From: Amblyornis subalaris
Lineage: Eukaryota; Chordata; Aves; Passeriformes; Ptilonorhynchidae
Length of the DNA: 64,000 bases
Reading direction: 5' to 3'
Assembly: GCA_018881555.1 (NCBI GenBank)
Contig: JACAXG010000021.1
Coordinates: 8,126,245-8,190,244 of the forward strand
In this document: piece by piece, positions 36,701 to 48,930 of the stretch
Layout of the letters: each line of letters opens with the position of its first letter
Position numbering within the stretch: position 1 is the stretch's first letter
Made by a program: the position numbers and the translations under genes
Notes under the pieces: generated by a model
The model's input: the letters and a program-made list of their open reading frames with translations, nothing else
What the model was told of the DNA's origin: nothing
The model's database searches: none

Positions 36701-39700
36701 CCTGCTAGATGGGACAAAAAATTCATTTGTCAAATTTCAAACCTACAACAGGTCTCTCAAACTCTATTAATATTTCAGTTGTTTACTGCTTGGAGTGCAT
36801 TTAGGATGGGGATTTGGAGGCTACAGCCTGTTACCACGAGTATTACAAGTTTTGCGGTGCTTCAGCTTTGCATGCCTCCAACCAAAGTTAATTGTTCCTA
36901 TTCAGGAAATCTCTTAAATACAGACTTAAACTCTCCTGGATGTCCTTGTGACTTACCCGGGTAAGCCTTTAAGTTAAACCCATGTTTCTTTGCGTTCATC
37001 AGTGTATTTTAGTGTGTACTTACTAACTGTTCATGTGCTGTAGCATTGGAATGAAATTTTGAGTTTTCCTGAATATGGACATAAGTTTGGTCATTTTCTT
37101 ATTTTAGGTATTACAGCTTTTCGGGCTGTTTTGAAGTAGGTGTTGTACACAAAATTATGGTGTTCTGTATAATCTATTTCTGTAGGAAAAGNAACATGTT
37201 TTCCTGCCTATTATGGAATGCTCTGATGTAGAGGACAGTTTATTTCTAGCTCTATTTTTTTTCCTAGCCCTTTTTTTAGTGCTGTCAGTCTTGTCCTGTG
37301 TTATTAGGACAGTTTTCAACACCACCTACTCTTAGTCATGAAGCAAAAAGAGAACTTAATTTTTCATTTTGTGGGGATTTCGTTTGCAATTTTGATTTTT
37401 TTCTTGGTACAAGATGGAAAAGAAACCCAGAAAAATTCATAGATCTTGCTAATCAAATGATGCATTTACTGCATTCCATAGACTTGAACAAATGTTTTCA
37501 AAATAGAAATGAATCATTCCATTGCAGAAAGGTTGAAATAGTGTATTTAAGTCTTACTAAAGCTTTCTGTTACCAACATATATACTGATTTTTTCCCCCA
37601 AAGCTGCCACATTTCAATTACAGCTGCCCAGCATTTTTCAGCAATTTGCCAGTCTAGTTGGGTGTCATACAAGGTTTCCTTGCAAATATGCAAACCTACA
37701 GGACTTTATAGACAATGAAATGCAACTATTCTGTCTTCACCAGTCATTTTCATGTTGGTATGAGCTTTTTAGCTGGTCTTCTTGTGTCCAAAATATGTTC
37801 TTTCATTGTGTCCTGGAGNATGTACTCTCTTCCCATCCTTTCCATGGGCTTCACATGAAATCTTGTTCATGTTTATGTTGTGTCAGATGTGTAGAACACA
37901 TCTGCCTTTCAACAAGCAATTATGTTTATGGAACCAAGGCCTTCTGGAACTGGAAGTTTAGGTCAACAAAGAGCTCTCCTTACCTAGTGTGCAGAGGAGG
38001 GCTCTTGGAAGCACAGCACCCAAACAGATGTGACTGAAANTGCTTGAGAGTAATTTACAGCATTCTCTTGATATTTGGATAATGTAACTACTGATTCGCA
38101 TGAGGGATAACATTGTATTTCTTCTGTGCTATGACTTTATCTTTGACTGATACTATGTAAATTCTGTACCGTACTCACAGGTGTGCACATCTTTTAGGAG
38201 TGAAAGCAGAGAAATCATCTGACTAAAGAAGTGCAATGAAAACCGGTCAAGACTGAGAATGTCCATGGTGGCAGAATTTTATTTTTAACTTGTGCCTCTT
38301 CTTCGAGTGCTTCCATCTTTTCCAGCCTTTGCACTCTGAAGTCAAAGAGGACTTAGCATCATCAGAAGAATGTTTCCATTTAGTCTGAGAATGCTTCTGT
38401 AAAAGGGGNGATCTAAGAAATGTGGATATCTGGTTTGGTTTTGACTGGGCCTTGCTGTAACACCCCAATACAATGCTTTCCCTACGGAGCAACCCAAAAG
38501 TTGTATCACAGATGCACGCTCAACATTTCAGCTTTATGAAGTGTGTCATACAACCAAGAGTGTTTTTCAGAGACCTTGGGTCTCACTCTTACCTGCATTT
38601 GCAGGGTCCATGTGGGAGACACAGCATTCCCAAATGCTCTCAAGAGCGCCACTTGGATAGGGAAAAACAATCTTTCCAGCTTTGTAACCCTAACAGAGAT
38701 TGCAGTATTAATTCAGAGCAAAATATGCATGACATCTGGAAACAATTATTTCTTTAAAAATCACTCAGCACTGAAAATGAAAACTAATAAACACTGAAGT
38801 TTCCAGGTATCCCACAGTTGAGTGACCCACACTGGAACAAAGTCATCTCTAGAAAGCCTGAGCAGGGTGGGCACAAAGCTGGTCTCGGATCCTAAAGCTG
38901 ACCAAGCTGTTCTGAGACAAAGAAATAACACATATATGAAATGAGGTGGAAAGAGAGGCTTTATTTCAGTTTTGTTATGAGAAGAGAGGGGAGTACAAGG
39001 AACTGGGTCACACTAGCAGACCTTGTCCATCAGGGAACTGAGCACAGAATTTATGGACTTAAGAGCCAAATGGTACTTTATGGTGACATGACTCGTGTTT
39101 ATCTGGCTCTTTTAAAACAGTCTAATATAGGATTGTCAAAGGGTTGGAAAGGCCTACAGTGAAAAGTTAGTGTGACTGGGGTCTACTGGGCTAATGAGGG
39201 AGCATGAATTCTCTGCTGGTCTTTGCTGGCAGAGTGGATGTCAAGATATTTTGGAAGGGGCAGATGCTAAAGCAGATCCTGATTCATTTAGATCTCACTG
39301 AATGTTGCCTTCAACCTTTCCACAGTAATGTGGAAGGTGACTGGGAGCTGGTTTCTCCTCNGTCAGCAACATTAAGGTGTGCTCTAATGCAGATTAAATT
39401 AGTTATTTTTTTCAAAAGGCATGGAAGACTGTGGGTCTGTTACTAGCCTGGTTTCCCATGGAAATATAAGTTTTCCTGCTTGTGCTGTGTCAGTCTGCCT
39501 TCTGATCACTCAAGATAAAAGTACTCAATTCCTTGAGTTTTGTGAAAACAGGTGGCTGTGTAGATGGGAGAGACCCAGGAGCAGTGGGAGCTCTATTAGT
39601 GCTCAAGGGCAGCAATGGGCTTGCCCCAGAAAGGGGGCTCTAGGGAGATCCAAATGGTGCAAGGGAGCCCTGGTGGCCCAGACAGAGCTGCAGGACACGT

Positions 39701-42700
39701 GGAGCCAGCAGTTCCTGGTGGCACTGCTTTGTTTTTAACCCAACACTGCCCTCTGAACACCTCTCAGAGGTGGGCCTCCCTTCACCTGCTCCTCCTGTCT
39801 GCAGAAGAGCAGTTTCAGCAGTTTTCGTACCATGTCCTCGTGAAACTTCCCTGTCTCGGGTCCTTTCTGTCCCCTCCGATTCCCTCCAGCCTTTTGCACC
39901 TGCACAGTGCTCACTTGGCATAGGCTGGCATTGCCTTTGCTCTGGGGAAGTCCCTTTTGCAATGCAACCTGCTGCTCCAGTGAGTAGAGCTTGCTTAGGC
40001 AGAGGAGGGATGTCAGAGATGAGATGTACTTTAAAATGATGCCCAGTTGCTCTGTTTTCTGACAATGTTGATTTTGCTGAGCATTCTTCTACCCAGCACC
40101 AGGGGTTTGATAAACTCCCAAGGTGTTGCACTGTCTTGATGAAATATCAGCTGAAGTCCAAGGCCTCAAGTACCTCACTTGCCCTGATGCACTCTGAGAT
40201 GGAAAAAACCCTGATGTTGCTCTGTCAGACAGTATGATAGATGGTTAAATGCCCTCTCCTGTTTTACTGAAGACAGGAACAAAATTTATTATCAGGGCTA
40301 CAGGAAACCCAACTGCTTAATGGTCATGAAGATCCCCGAGTACCTACTGTTCTCAAGAAGGACTAGGTGGTAGTGCTGATGAATATATTTGTGCTGATAA
40401 ACATTATGCACAATTTGCATGCCAGCTGGATCAGCTACTTACTTGCTATTCTTTTTGCAACCATAGTTTTATCATAAATATTTTCCAGACATACAGCAGT
40501 AGTTCATATCGCTTGGCTGGCAAGTCTAAGACAAGACTGTCTTAGTAAGCCAGACAGTTTGTACAAAACAAGCTGACTCTGTACCCCAGAAAGTGGTCAT
40601 TTCCTGATTCTTTTGAGTCTCTGAGCTCTTTCGCAATACCTATGGTACATCTGCAGGCAGATAATGGCAAGAATGTTACAACTCCACAGACATTAATGGA
40701 GGAAATGGTATCTTGCTAGCTTGGATTGTATCTCTTGCCAGTGAAATATTGTTTTCAAAACAACTTGAAGTTGGAGGGGTGTTGGAGGAAGCAGTTAGGA
40801 CCCCAGCTCTTGATCTTGAGACTCCAGTTTGCAGCTGCAGTGAAACATGTCACTGAAATGTAGGTGACGCTCTGTGTTGCACTACCACAGAGAGGATCTG
40901 GCAGTGCAGGGTGACTCCCACGACTATGTAACTGTGATCTGTCTAGGTAAGGAGGGTGAATAGCAAGATGAGATAAGGGAAGGAGACAAAGGAAAGACAG
41001 AGCTGGAAAGTGAGAAATGCATGGGAGGAATGGAGCTGATGTGCAGGAAAAGGAGAGGGAGCAGAGGAGTGGAGTATTAAATCAGCAGCACGAGTGCAGG
41101 TTTGCATTGCAGCCTTCCAAGAGGCCAGAACCAGGGCNCTGCTGAACACACCCAGGGGCAGTCCAGGGCTGAAATTTGTGCTACATCAGGTGAGGCAAGG
41201 GACAATGCTGCTCTCCCCTCCAGGGGAAGGCTGGGGAGGGGACAACATGGGGAAAGGCCTCTCCTCGCCTCAGGGTGGCAGGTGGGTTTTTTGTTGCCCT
41301 CAGCACTTTGGAGGCATATGGGCTTCTGATGGTCACAAAAGCGTTTTCCCCTGGGATTTGTTTTTGTGGTGGCTCGTGATGACAGCAGGAGGCACAAGGT
41401 TGGTTTTTGGGGGTTGTTGGTTTGTTTTAATGCTCCTGCATTTTCTGACCGGTCACGGTCTCTCTGCAGTGGTGAATGAACAGGTCATTTCATTTCAGCC
41501 TTACTAAGCAGTTAGTGCACTGGCATATCTGAGACACAGACTCCTAACTTAGCTTTTTTTAATTCTTCCCTTAAAACATAAAAAAAGAGAAGAGTGGAGA
41601 AGTAGAAAGAATAGTGAAGTCCTTGTAGGCTCCTGTTTGGTGGTGATTGTTCCAGATTGCATTGGGCTTCAGTATTTTATTACTAGTCTAATACTTATGA
41701 AGTATTATGAGAAGTCCTTCAAAAGACAGTCTGCTGACATGAGTGCAGAGAGTGGTGCTTCCCTTCACTGCCTTACTANCAATAGGATGCAAGTCCAAAT
41801 GGCTCTCAGGCTCTAGATTTTTGACTGCAGGAGGTCCCAAATCCAAGCTCTTCAGCTACTAGTGAGGGGAATGAGGGAGATGATACGGTGCCAAGTATCT
41901 TTTTTTTGCCTTGACATTAAAACCAGCTCTGTGCCCAAGCTGCAGCAGACAAGCTGTAGTCCCTGCAGGCAGTGCACAGGCTGCAAAGAGCTTTGTTGTT
42001 CATAGCACAGGCATCTCCTCTTCCTGCTGTAGCCCACAGCTCCAACTGGTGAGACAAGGCTTATTGTAGGCTGGGTGAGACTGATGGGTGATGTTTCTGG
42101 TATCTTAGAACATGCTGGACAGTAAGGCTTTCATTTTTAATCCCTTTATTATTCAAATGGCTGATTAAAAAGAAAGAAAATTGCTTGCAATCAAATGCTG
42201 CAGCAGCAGTTTTTTTCTGGTGGCTAAATCCACACTTTTTTTAGTGTTTCTAGCCAAGCAATGGGGCATGGAAAGACTTTGTACTGCCCTGGCTAAAAAT
42301 GGGCAAACCCCAGTCATCTCTGCAGACACTGCAGACTCTCTATGCTGCCAACACTCACTAAGGATCCCATTTTCACATCTGTTCCATTCCTATTTTATCA
42401 ACGAAACAAAAGCCTGAATTTTAAGCAGAGGCTGGTCCGCACCCAGTTTTTCTTACCTTTGCATCATGATAAGGACAGCTAGTTTGGAGCCAAGGTCTTT
42501 CCAAAATCCTTCTGTTTGTTTTGATGCACAAAGAGGGGGCTCTGCACTTCTGAAAAGGCTTGGCAGCCTGCTGCAGTACTGCCTGGTGGCATGGCTGGGA
42601 AGGGGTACCTTAAAGAAGCTCTTCCTTCTTTCTGGCTTAGGAGAGCTTTCCTGCTCTGTTTTCTGTCAGTTGCTCAGAGGTCATCACTTACATCACTTTC

Positions 42701-45700
42701 ACATATGCTCTACTCTGGGCGGGTAAGCAGTGACAGAAGAGCTTGTCTTATTTTGGTGCCTTGACCCAAGTGATTCACCCAAATCTGATGGTGCCTAGAA
42801 GGTATGATTAAATAGCTATGATTGATTAAACAGCAGTGATGGCTCCAGCTTTACACGTCACAGTCGTCTATTTACTGTTTTTAAATCCTGGCGCTGTTGA
42901 TAGTTGGTGTGTTATCTAAACTCTTTAACAAGGGTTTGCCAAAGTGCATGAGTCCATCTGAGAATTGCTGTGCTTGGGTCATTTTTTTAGATCAGGGGTG
43001 CAGTGAAGAAACAGCTTGTCCAGTTCTAAATATACTGTCCTTGACAGACATGAAATAAGCCCACTGATTAAAATAGCTGCCTAGTTCCCAGTTCAAGATC
43101 TTACTGTATAGCATCAGTGTTTGGCTGCCCTTCTGATAAACTTGGAGAAGGACTGCCTTCCATTTTGCTCTTTTCAAAAGGGAAGAAGTTGAAGGGTAGT
43201 CATGCAGCAGGAATGCACCGACTCTAAGAATTTCTAAACAAGACTCACTGCATTGTGAATGGCAGCAGGATCCAGGATTTATAGGGAGATTACTTGGTTA
43301 AACGTAGCCTGAAGGAATGAAAAATTCAACCCAAAAAAGAAATTTGTTGAATATTTTGGCAGTGAAATGGAGTGGCTTAATTTATGAGCAATACTGAGTT
43401 ATCTTTCTGCAAACAGATTTCTGAGAATGATTTTTTTCTCAAACTGTGCCCTTTGGAGGTGCAGCTCTCAGTGAGATGTGAGATTATACTGATTGCTCAT
43501 GAAATGTAATGGTACAATCTCTCTTTTTCTCTGTATGGCCAGGTCGAGTGCTTGGTGGAACATCAGTTGCCAAACCAGGGGTGCTGGTGCTTTCTTGCCT
43601 TCGGCTCTTCTTTAATTGGTGACCAGAGAGGGTGGGAAAGAGGGCTGGCTGCATGCATGCTGAGCCCTGGGGTCTCTGCTGCAGAGACGGATAGTGAACC
43701 ATGGTTAAACAGAGAACCACAGGTCCTTGCTGAAGCTGAACTGGTGTATTGAAGGTTCAAGACCAGATTGAGGAGATTGAAAGGCATTTTGGTCCCTTTG
43801 GTATGTCACGCAGTGCCAGAGAGACCTGCCCCTCTAGGTGCCACCTCCAGTCACCCACATTTGTGGCTGTCATAGCCTGGGACAGGTGACTGTGAGGCTT
43901 CAGGGATTAGAGGTGGTGAGTCCCAGACAGTGTGTGTAAAGGTAGCGGATGAAATTATGGCTTCNTTTGAGTCTCTAAGATTTCTCCTGTTGCCTTCAGA
44001 AAAATCCCTAATTTTCCTGTGATGATTTTTGCGTGTATGCATTCACTGGCATACATGTATATGTAATCTAAGATCCACACAAAACTGCTTTCCATTGGCA
44101 AAGCATCCCATAGGTGCCAGTTCCTCTGAAATTTTCCATTCAGCTATCTGCACAAATGTAGTACTGCCTATGTCTCCAGGAGCTTTGCTTTGCCCGTTTG
44201 AAGCTGACTGTCTATAACAAAGTCATGAGTTATTTGCCTAAAAAAAGAATCCAGACTTCAAAATAAGAAACTCAAAACCAAACCCACAGCTATTTTTTTC
44301 AAGTTCTAAAAAAAACCCCCATATTTCCTTTTTGAATGAATCTCTCACCACTTAGTATGAACTTGCAATTCTGCAAGACACGAAGAGCTATTTTAAGCAG
44401 ATGCTAAACCTGAAGTCAGTGGAAGATCTAAGCAAGTGCTTAAAGGTGAGCATGTGCTCAGGCGTGTGCTGATTTGGGACAGAGCATTCAATATTTTCCT
44501 GAGTTGTATCTTATGTTTCAAAGGAAGAATCCTTGTTTTGCAGAACGGTTCGTTTTTACTTTTCTATGTGCAGAGAGCTCGGGATAATCCCATTTGGAAA
44601 GAAGCAGAGAGGAGGGAAGGTTACGCTTGGGAAAAGCTATTTTCAGTAGCTCTGTTTTCTCTAACCCCATTTTCCTAATTATGATCAGCTAATGCTGACA
44701 GACTGGTTCACAGAAATTAAACCCCATTATACGGTACAAACAAGCCAATGAGGCCTGGAGTTGGACCCTACTTGAAGATAAGTAAAATAAAGATCCCCTG
44801 TGGCTTTTAATTCCTTTTTATTTAGTTACTTAATTGAACCTGTACTGTTCTTCCTCTGTAATTGATTACCACACAGAAAAGGTAATGAAACAGAAAACTT
44901 TATTTTCTCTCCAGTGATCTTTATGGTTATCATGGAAATGTTTTTACTGCTTCCTTTTGGGACATAAAAATTCTCAATATAAGTATAGGGAAATCAATGT
45001 TAGTTAATTGAAGGCATTTACACAGTTGGAAGATTAAAAGTTGTGGGGGTTTTGTTGTTTTGTTTTTCGGTTTGGGGGTTTTTTCCCCTTCCCCCCCCCC
45101 CCCCCCCCCCCCAGTAGATCAGCTCAGATTTTTCAGAATGAGAATTAATTTGGCATTTTATTGTCCCTTTCTTTTTTTCAGAGCTGAATCACAGCACAGA
45201 GTTTGGGGACTTGGTCCAAAACCCACCGAAGCCAAATGGGAATTGTTCCATCTAATTCAGTGGCTTTGGATCATACTGTAGAAGCACATATTTAAGACAC
45301 ATTTATATATGTATGCACACACAGAGAGATGCCTGTCTGCTCCACGTTCCATTTGTCGTAACTGGGATTAATTTCTGAGCAAGATAGGAAAGGAAAATTT
45401 GGGGTTTTCCCTGGATTTAAAGATAAGCTGATGATAATTCTCAATTCAATGATGTCCTTTAAATCTCATTCTTCTTGTACTTCTGTCTGCTGCTTTAATT
45501 TGTGAAGCTTGACTTTCTTCATTTTGTATGTGTTACCCCTTCTCCTCTTGTCCGTTTTTATTTGGGTGTCTCTGTTGCCTTTGGCAGGACAGGGGTGTCA
45601 TGAACACAGTTCACCCAGTACCCAGCACTGCACCCAGCTTCCCTTCCATTTCACCCTTCGTGAAGCTGCGGGGTTTTCTCAATGATGCACAGAGCTGGCT

Positions 45701-46599
45701 GAGAGTTAAAGGACTCCAGTCTGGATGTCCAAGGCAGTTGCCAACTTTCCCCACCCCTCGCCTTTGTGCATACAGTTTTTTTGCCTTGGAGCAATTTTAA
45801 TAAAGACTATGTAACAACATGATGTTGGCATAGCATGAGCAACATTATTCCATCTGTTTCTACGGAAAATGTAAAAATGTGTTAGTATAACATTAAGATT
45901 CCAGTTTTCAACTGTTAGAAATCAGGCAATGCTGAAGTTACAGGCTGCTTTTCATAGCTATTTAGTGATTTTCATTGCCTTCATTTTTTTGGAACTCCAG
46001 TTCAGATGCCTTTAAAAAATGTGTTTGAAGGCTTTTGAGCACTCATCCTTGGAAACAAAGGCTCTCTTAGGTGTTTCAGTTTGGGCAGCCAAAATTATTG
46101 CNTTCTGTTGACAGTGCTGCAGAGCTGATAGTTTAGAGTATTTAGTTTCTCACTGTAGAGATGGAGGATTGTGAAANATTCATCTTAACTTCTATGAGAA
46201 TTAACCTTACATTAGACAGAGGGCTTGAGCATGCTAACTTTAATATTTTGTCAAACTCAGGTTGGTATATAAAAGAGCTTAAAGGGTATATTCAGTGCTT
46301 TTCTGAATTGGGACCTTAACACTTTTTTTTGTATTTGATTTTTTTAGTGTGAATAATTATAAAGATACATCCGGCAGTTTTCACTAAACATCACATTTTA
46401 AACAGTGATGATAGAATGTCCTGTCAGTATGATTGTGGTTATTTGTGCCAAAAGTCTAATTTTTAAGAGTTATGCTGGTACAGTCAGGAAACAAAGTGAA
46501 GCAGCATGTGGCTTTCTGGCATTTGTGCCTACTGAGAACAGCTTTCACTGTCAGTGCTGCAAACTCAAAACAGTGTTCACAGGGAGATATCCATNGACA
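36701..46599. other. Intergenic, no gene seen
   Basis: Nearly 10 kb without a recognisable exon. Open frames of 100-163 codons at 39.4-40.1 kb and 41.1-41.5 kb sit in GC-richer stretches, overlap on both strands, and look non-coding. A purine-rich tract of about 130 bp lies at 40945-41075, and a C22 run at 45091. Confidence 0.5.
45091..45112. repeat. Poly-C run, 22 nt
   Basis: Twenty-two consecutive C bases preceded by ccccttcc and T/G-rich runs. The length is likely polymorphic or assembly-limited. Confidence 0.92.
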
Positions 46600-46842
46600 C
46601 AGAACGGTATTGAGCAAAGGTATGATCCTGTACAAACAAGTGATCAAGGAGTGAACAAGAAAAGGCTCTTTGCTGGGNCTAATTCTATGAATAAGGAAGA
46701 ACTGGTTGGAGGTTGGTTGGAGGGCTGGAGGCAGCCTTGGCTGCAGTGACCATGGGGCTGTAGAGTTGAAGACCCTAAGACGAGGGAGCAGGCCAAAAAG
46801 CAGGATCACCACCCTGGATTTCAGGAGAGCAAAATANGCCTC
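46600..46842 (+). mobile_element. CR1 LINE, ORF2 endonuclease 3' part
   Basis: Translated in shifting + frames it gives NKEELVGG, then AGGSLGCSDHGAVELKTLRR and PKSRITTLDFRRA. These are the distinctive CR1 ORF2 blocks that close the endonuclease domain (…SDHE.VEF.ILR…SRI.TLDFRRA.FGLFRDLL). Frameshifts and N bases show decay. It is interrupted at 46843 by the LTR and resumes at 47941 with the expected next block FRDLIGRIL. Confidence 0.85.
46838..46842. repeat. Target-site duplication GCCTC, left copy
   Basis: GCCTC precedes the LTR. The diverged partner ACCCC at 47936-47940 differs by two transitions. The CR1 consensus at this point reads ...ggcctcttcagagatct, which agrees with a 5-bp duplication of GCCTC. 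Confidence 0.65.
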
Positions 46843-47935
46843 TGTGGTGGTGTATCCTCCCCTTNCCCCTGCCTTTTCCAGCTGCACTGTGGTCTGAGAC
46901 ATGATCGTTTAGCCTTGGCCTTGGCAAAGAGCACCTGGGCTTGTCTCCTCTAGAGCTTATCAGAAACACTGTATGCTTCCAGAACTTGTGCTGTCTAAAA
47001 AGCCCCTGCTTTTTTTTTATGAACAGCCTTGGAAATTTTGTTGTGTTGTTTTTTTTTTTGTCTGAATGGCATAACATTCTTGTTCTCAGACTTTCAAAGA
47101 AAGTTTCTGACCCGAAGTGCAGCCAGGATGAAACATTGTTATGACTAAAGCCCACTCTCTTGCAGTCCTATAAACAGCAGTCCAAAATGAGATCCTTCGA
47201 GCTCTCCTGGACTGCAAAGGGCTGTGACCAGCAACCTCCCTCTGAGTGGGGCCCCTCGAGTTTGCTGTACTCAGAGGGTCGCCAAACAATGACAGAACCC
47301 ACTGGAGCCCACTCCTCGAGCCTCGACTCTTTGCCCATTGAGAAAATGCAAAGGTATCCGAAGTGAATATTTTCCTACCCNTGAGGGGAATTTTACGGGT
47401 ACCTTGTACAGACTGCTTATGTCTGTGTGCATGCAAGTGTGCATATGCTATATCAAAGATGGGAGAAATGCTGCTCTCCTAGATTCTTAAGTACTTTAAG
47501 TAAATTAGGCCTGTAAATAAATTATTGTTGTGATACAGTACATCCTATGTGAATCCTTTGCTAAAATGTTAAGTTTAAGTTAAGTTATAAGTTAAGTTAA
47601 ATGTTGTCAAGTTTAATTACTATTAAGCTTAAATGCTGTTAAGTGATATCAGGCCTTTAGACTGTATTCCTTTTTATCCTTACCCTTTCTATCCTTTTGT
47701 CACACACAAACACACACACACANAGATAGTTTTTGGTTTATTTTGGTTTGGATTGATTGATTTACTCTGGATTTTTGATTGTTGCATTTCCTTGGTGTGC
47801 CTTAGCCATGTAGTAAGTAGCAGNGTGAACCTTGCCAACCAACTTTGTTGTGCTGTCGCTTTTATGTTAAACCTGTTTTTACTGATACTTTTGCTGGTGA
47901 TTCTTTAAGTGGTGTCAAAACACTCATTCATAACA
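46843..47935 (+). mobile_element. Solo LTR nested in CR1, 1093 bp
   Basis: It starts TGTGGTGGTGTATCC and ends CATTCATAACA, exactly between two CR1 blocks that are adjacent in the intact element, which fixes both edges. Sense-strand signals are a TATAAA at 47169-47174 and an AATAAA at 47516-47521, giving U3 of about 355 bp, R of about 340 bp and U5 of about 400 bp. U5 includes ttaagt repeats (47567-47600) and a short (CA)n at about 47701-47722. The target-site duplication is 5 bp and diverged, which suggests an older insertion than the 20-kb LTR. Open frames inside have no known domain. A 5-bp duplication fits ERVL- or some ERV1-type elements; the class is uncertain. Confidence 0.82.
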
Positions 47936-47940
47936 ACCCC
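47936..47940. repeat. Target-site duplication ACCCC, right copy (decayed)
   Basis: Partner of GCCTC at 46838-46842, three of five bases identical, both differences transitions. It is directly followed by the CR1 sequence ttcagagatct. Confidence 0.6.
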
Positions 47941-48115
47941 TTCAGAGATCTCATTGGAAGAATCCTACGGAATATGGCCCCACAGAGGAGTCCAGGAGTG
48001 TTGGGTGCTCAGGAAAGTACCACTTCAAAGTGTAGGAAATCAAGCAAAAGTGGCAGGAAGCCTGTATGGATGAGCAAGGAGTGCCAAACTGAATTGGGAC
48101 ATACAAAGAAAGTGT
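47941..48115 (+). mobile_element. CR1 LINE, ORF2 linker segment
   Basis: The + frame reads FRDLIGRILRNMAPQRSPG, then QESTTSKCRKSSKSGRKP and VWMSKECQTELGHTKKV. This parallels the CR1 ORF2 stretch after the endonuclease (FRDLLGR…, …GKNARRPAWMNKELL…HKKKV). It continues directly from the CR1 piece ending at 46842 once the LTR is removed. At about 48111-48122 the sequence switches into CR1 in the opposite orientation. Confidence 0.85.
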
Positions 48116-48355
48116 AGAAGGCTACTAGGTTGACTAACCAAGATTTTTCCTTTGTGAACCTATGCTGACTGTTTCCAATCACATTTTGATCCTTCATGTG
48201 TTTGGAAATGCTTTCCAGGATGGTTGTCTCCATCAGCTTCCTCAGGACCAAGGTGAAGTCAACCAGTCTGTAATTCCTCGGATTTTCCTTATTGCCATTC
48301 TTGAAGTTGGAGAAATATTTTTTCTGCTCCAGTCATCAGCAAAAATTGTTTGAAT
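48116..48355 (-). mobile_element. CR1 LINE, reverse-transcriptase segment, inverted
   Basis: The minus strand translates to DWSRKNIF, NGNKENPRNYRLVDFT, LRKLMETTILESISKH and MKDQNVIGNSQHRFTKEKSW LVNLVAFY across small frame changes. This is the N-terminal part of the CR1 reverse transcriptase (…DWKKANVTPIFKKG.KEDPGNYRPVSLT…, …VIGSSQHGFTKGKSCLTNLIAFYD). It lies head-on against the + strand linker at 47941-48115, sharing a few bases at the junction. It is inactive. Confidence 0.87.
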
Positions 48356-48689
48356 TCAAGTGGCTGACTTCTATAAAAGTATTGAAATTTTTCCATAATA
48401 TTAAATAGCTCAAGGCCTCTTTCACATTCATCCTTGGAGTGGTGTTGTATTAAGTTACTTCTAAAAGAAATTCCATCTTTTTAATAGATATTACAGGTAG
48501 GTACACTCAACTTAGAGCAACTGCAAGTGAACATTATCACACCAGTTAATGTGTGCAATACATTCAAAACAGCTTGTGCGTAGCTTATCCAAAATCTTTA
48601 AGGGAGCATGATGATTCTGAAATTATTTTGGTGGTGGTGGTGGCNGAAACAGGGAGAGTTGGTTTTTTACCCTTTTTAGTTTCTTCTGG
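48356..48689. other. Unassigned sequence between CR1 pieces
   Basis: AT-rich sequence with no clear CR1 match. The first about 100 bp might be a decayed extension of the inverted reverse-transcriptase segment. A (GGT)4 run lies at about 48630-48643. Confidence 0.4.
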
Positions 48690-48930
48690 GTGTTTTATTT
48701 TTTCCGGATGTGAGGTGCTGGAGCNTATCCAGATTCAGGCAATGAAGCTGGTGAAGGGTCAGGCATTGGAAGAGGCTGCCCGGGGAAGTGGTTGAGTTGC
48801 CATCCCTGGAGGTATTTAAGTGTAGACGTGGTGCTTAGGGATGTGGTTTAGACGTGGACTTGACAGTGCTGGGTTACTGGTTGGACTCGATGATCTTAGA
48901 TGTCTTTTCTACCCTAAATGATTCTATGAG
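48690..48930 (+). mobile_element. CR1 LINE 3' end with internal deletion
   Basis: The sequence gaggtgctggagc...tccag and gaagctggtgaagggtc (end of CR1 ORF2) joins directly to ggcattggaagaggctgccc, gtggttgagttgccatccct and ggaggta (3' UTR), skipping about 250 bp of consensus. It then runs through gtttagacgtgg, ttggactcgatgatcttag and tcttttctaccc to the terminal aatgattctatgag. The 3' terminus is therefore intact and the middle is deleted. Confidence 0.88.

Noticed and set aside
39421..40131. Overlapping open frames of about 100-163 codons on both strands
   Set aside because: They occur in a GC-richer stretch with frames open on both strands, no recognisable protein, and no splice or start context.
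46600..48930. Classical LINE twin-priming inversion as the explanation of the CR1 composite
   Set aside because: Twin priming inverts the 5' part ahead of a sense 3' part. Here the middle is inverted between two sense pieces.
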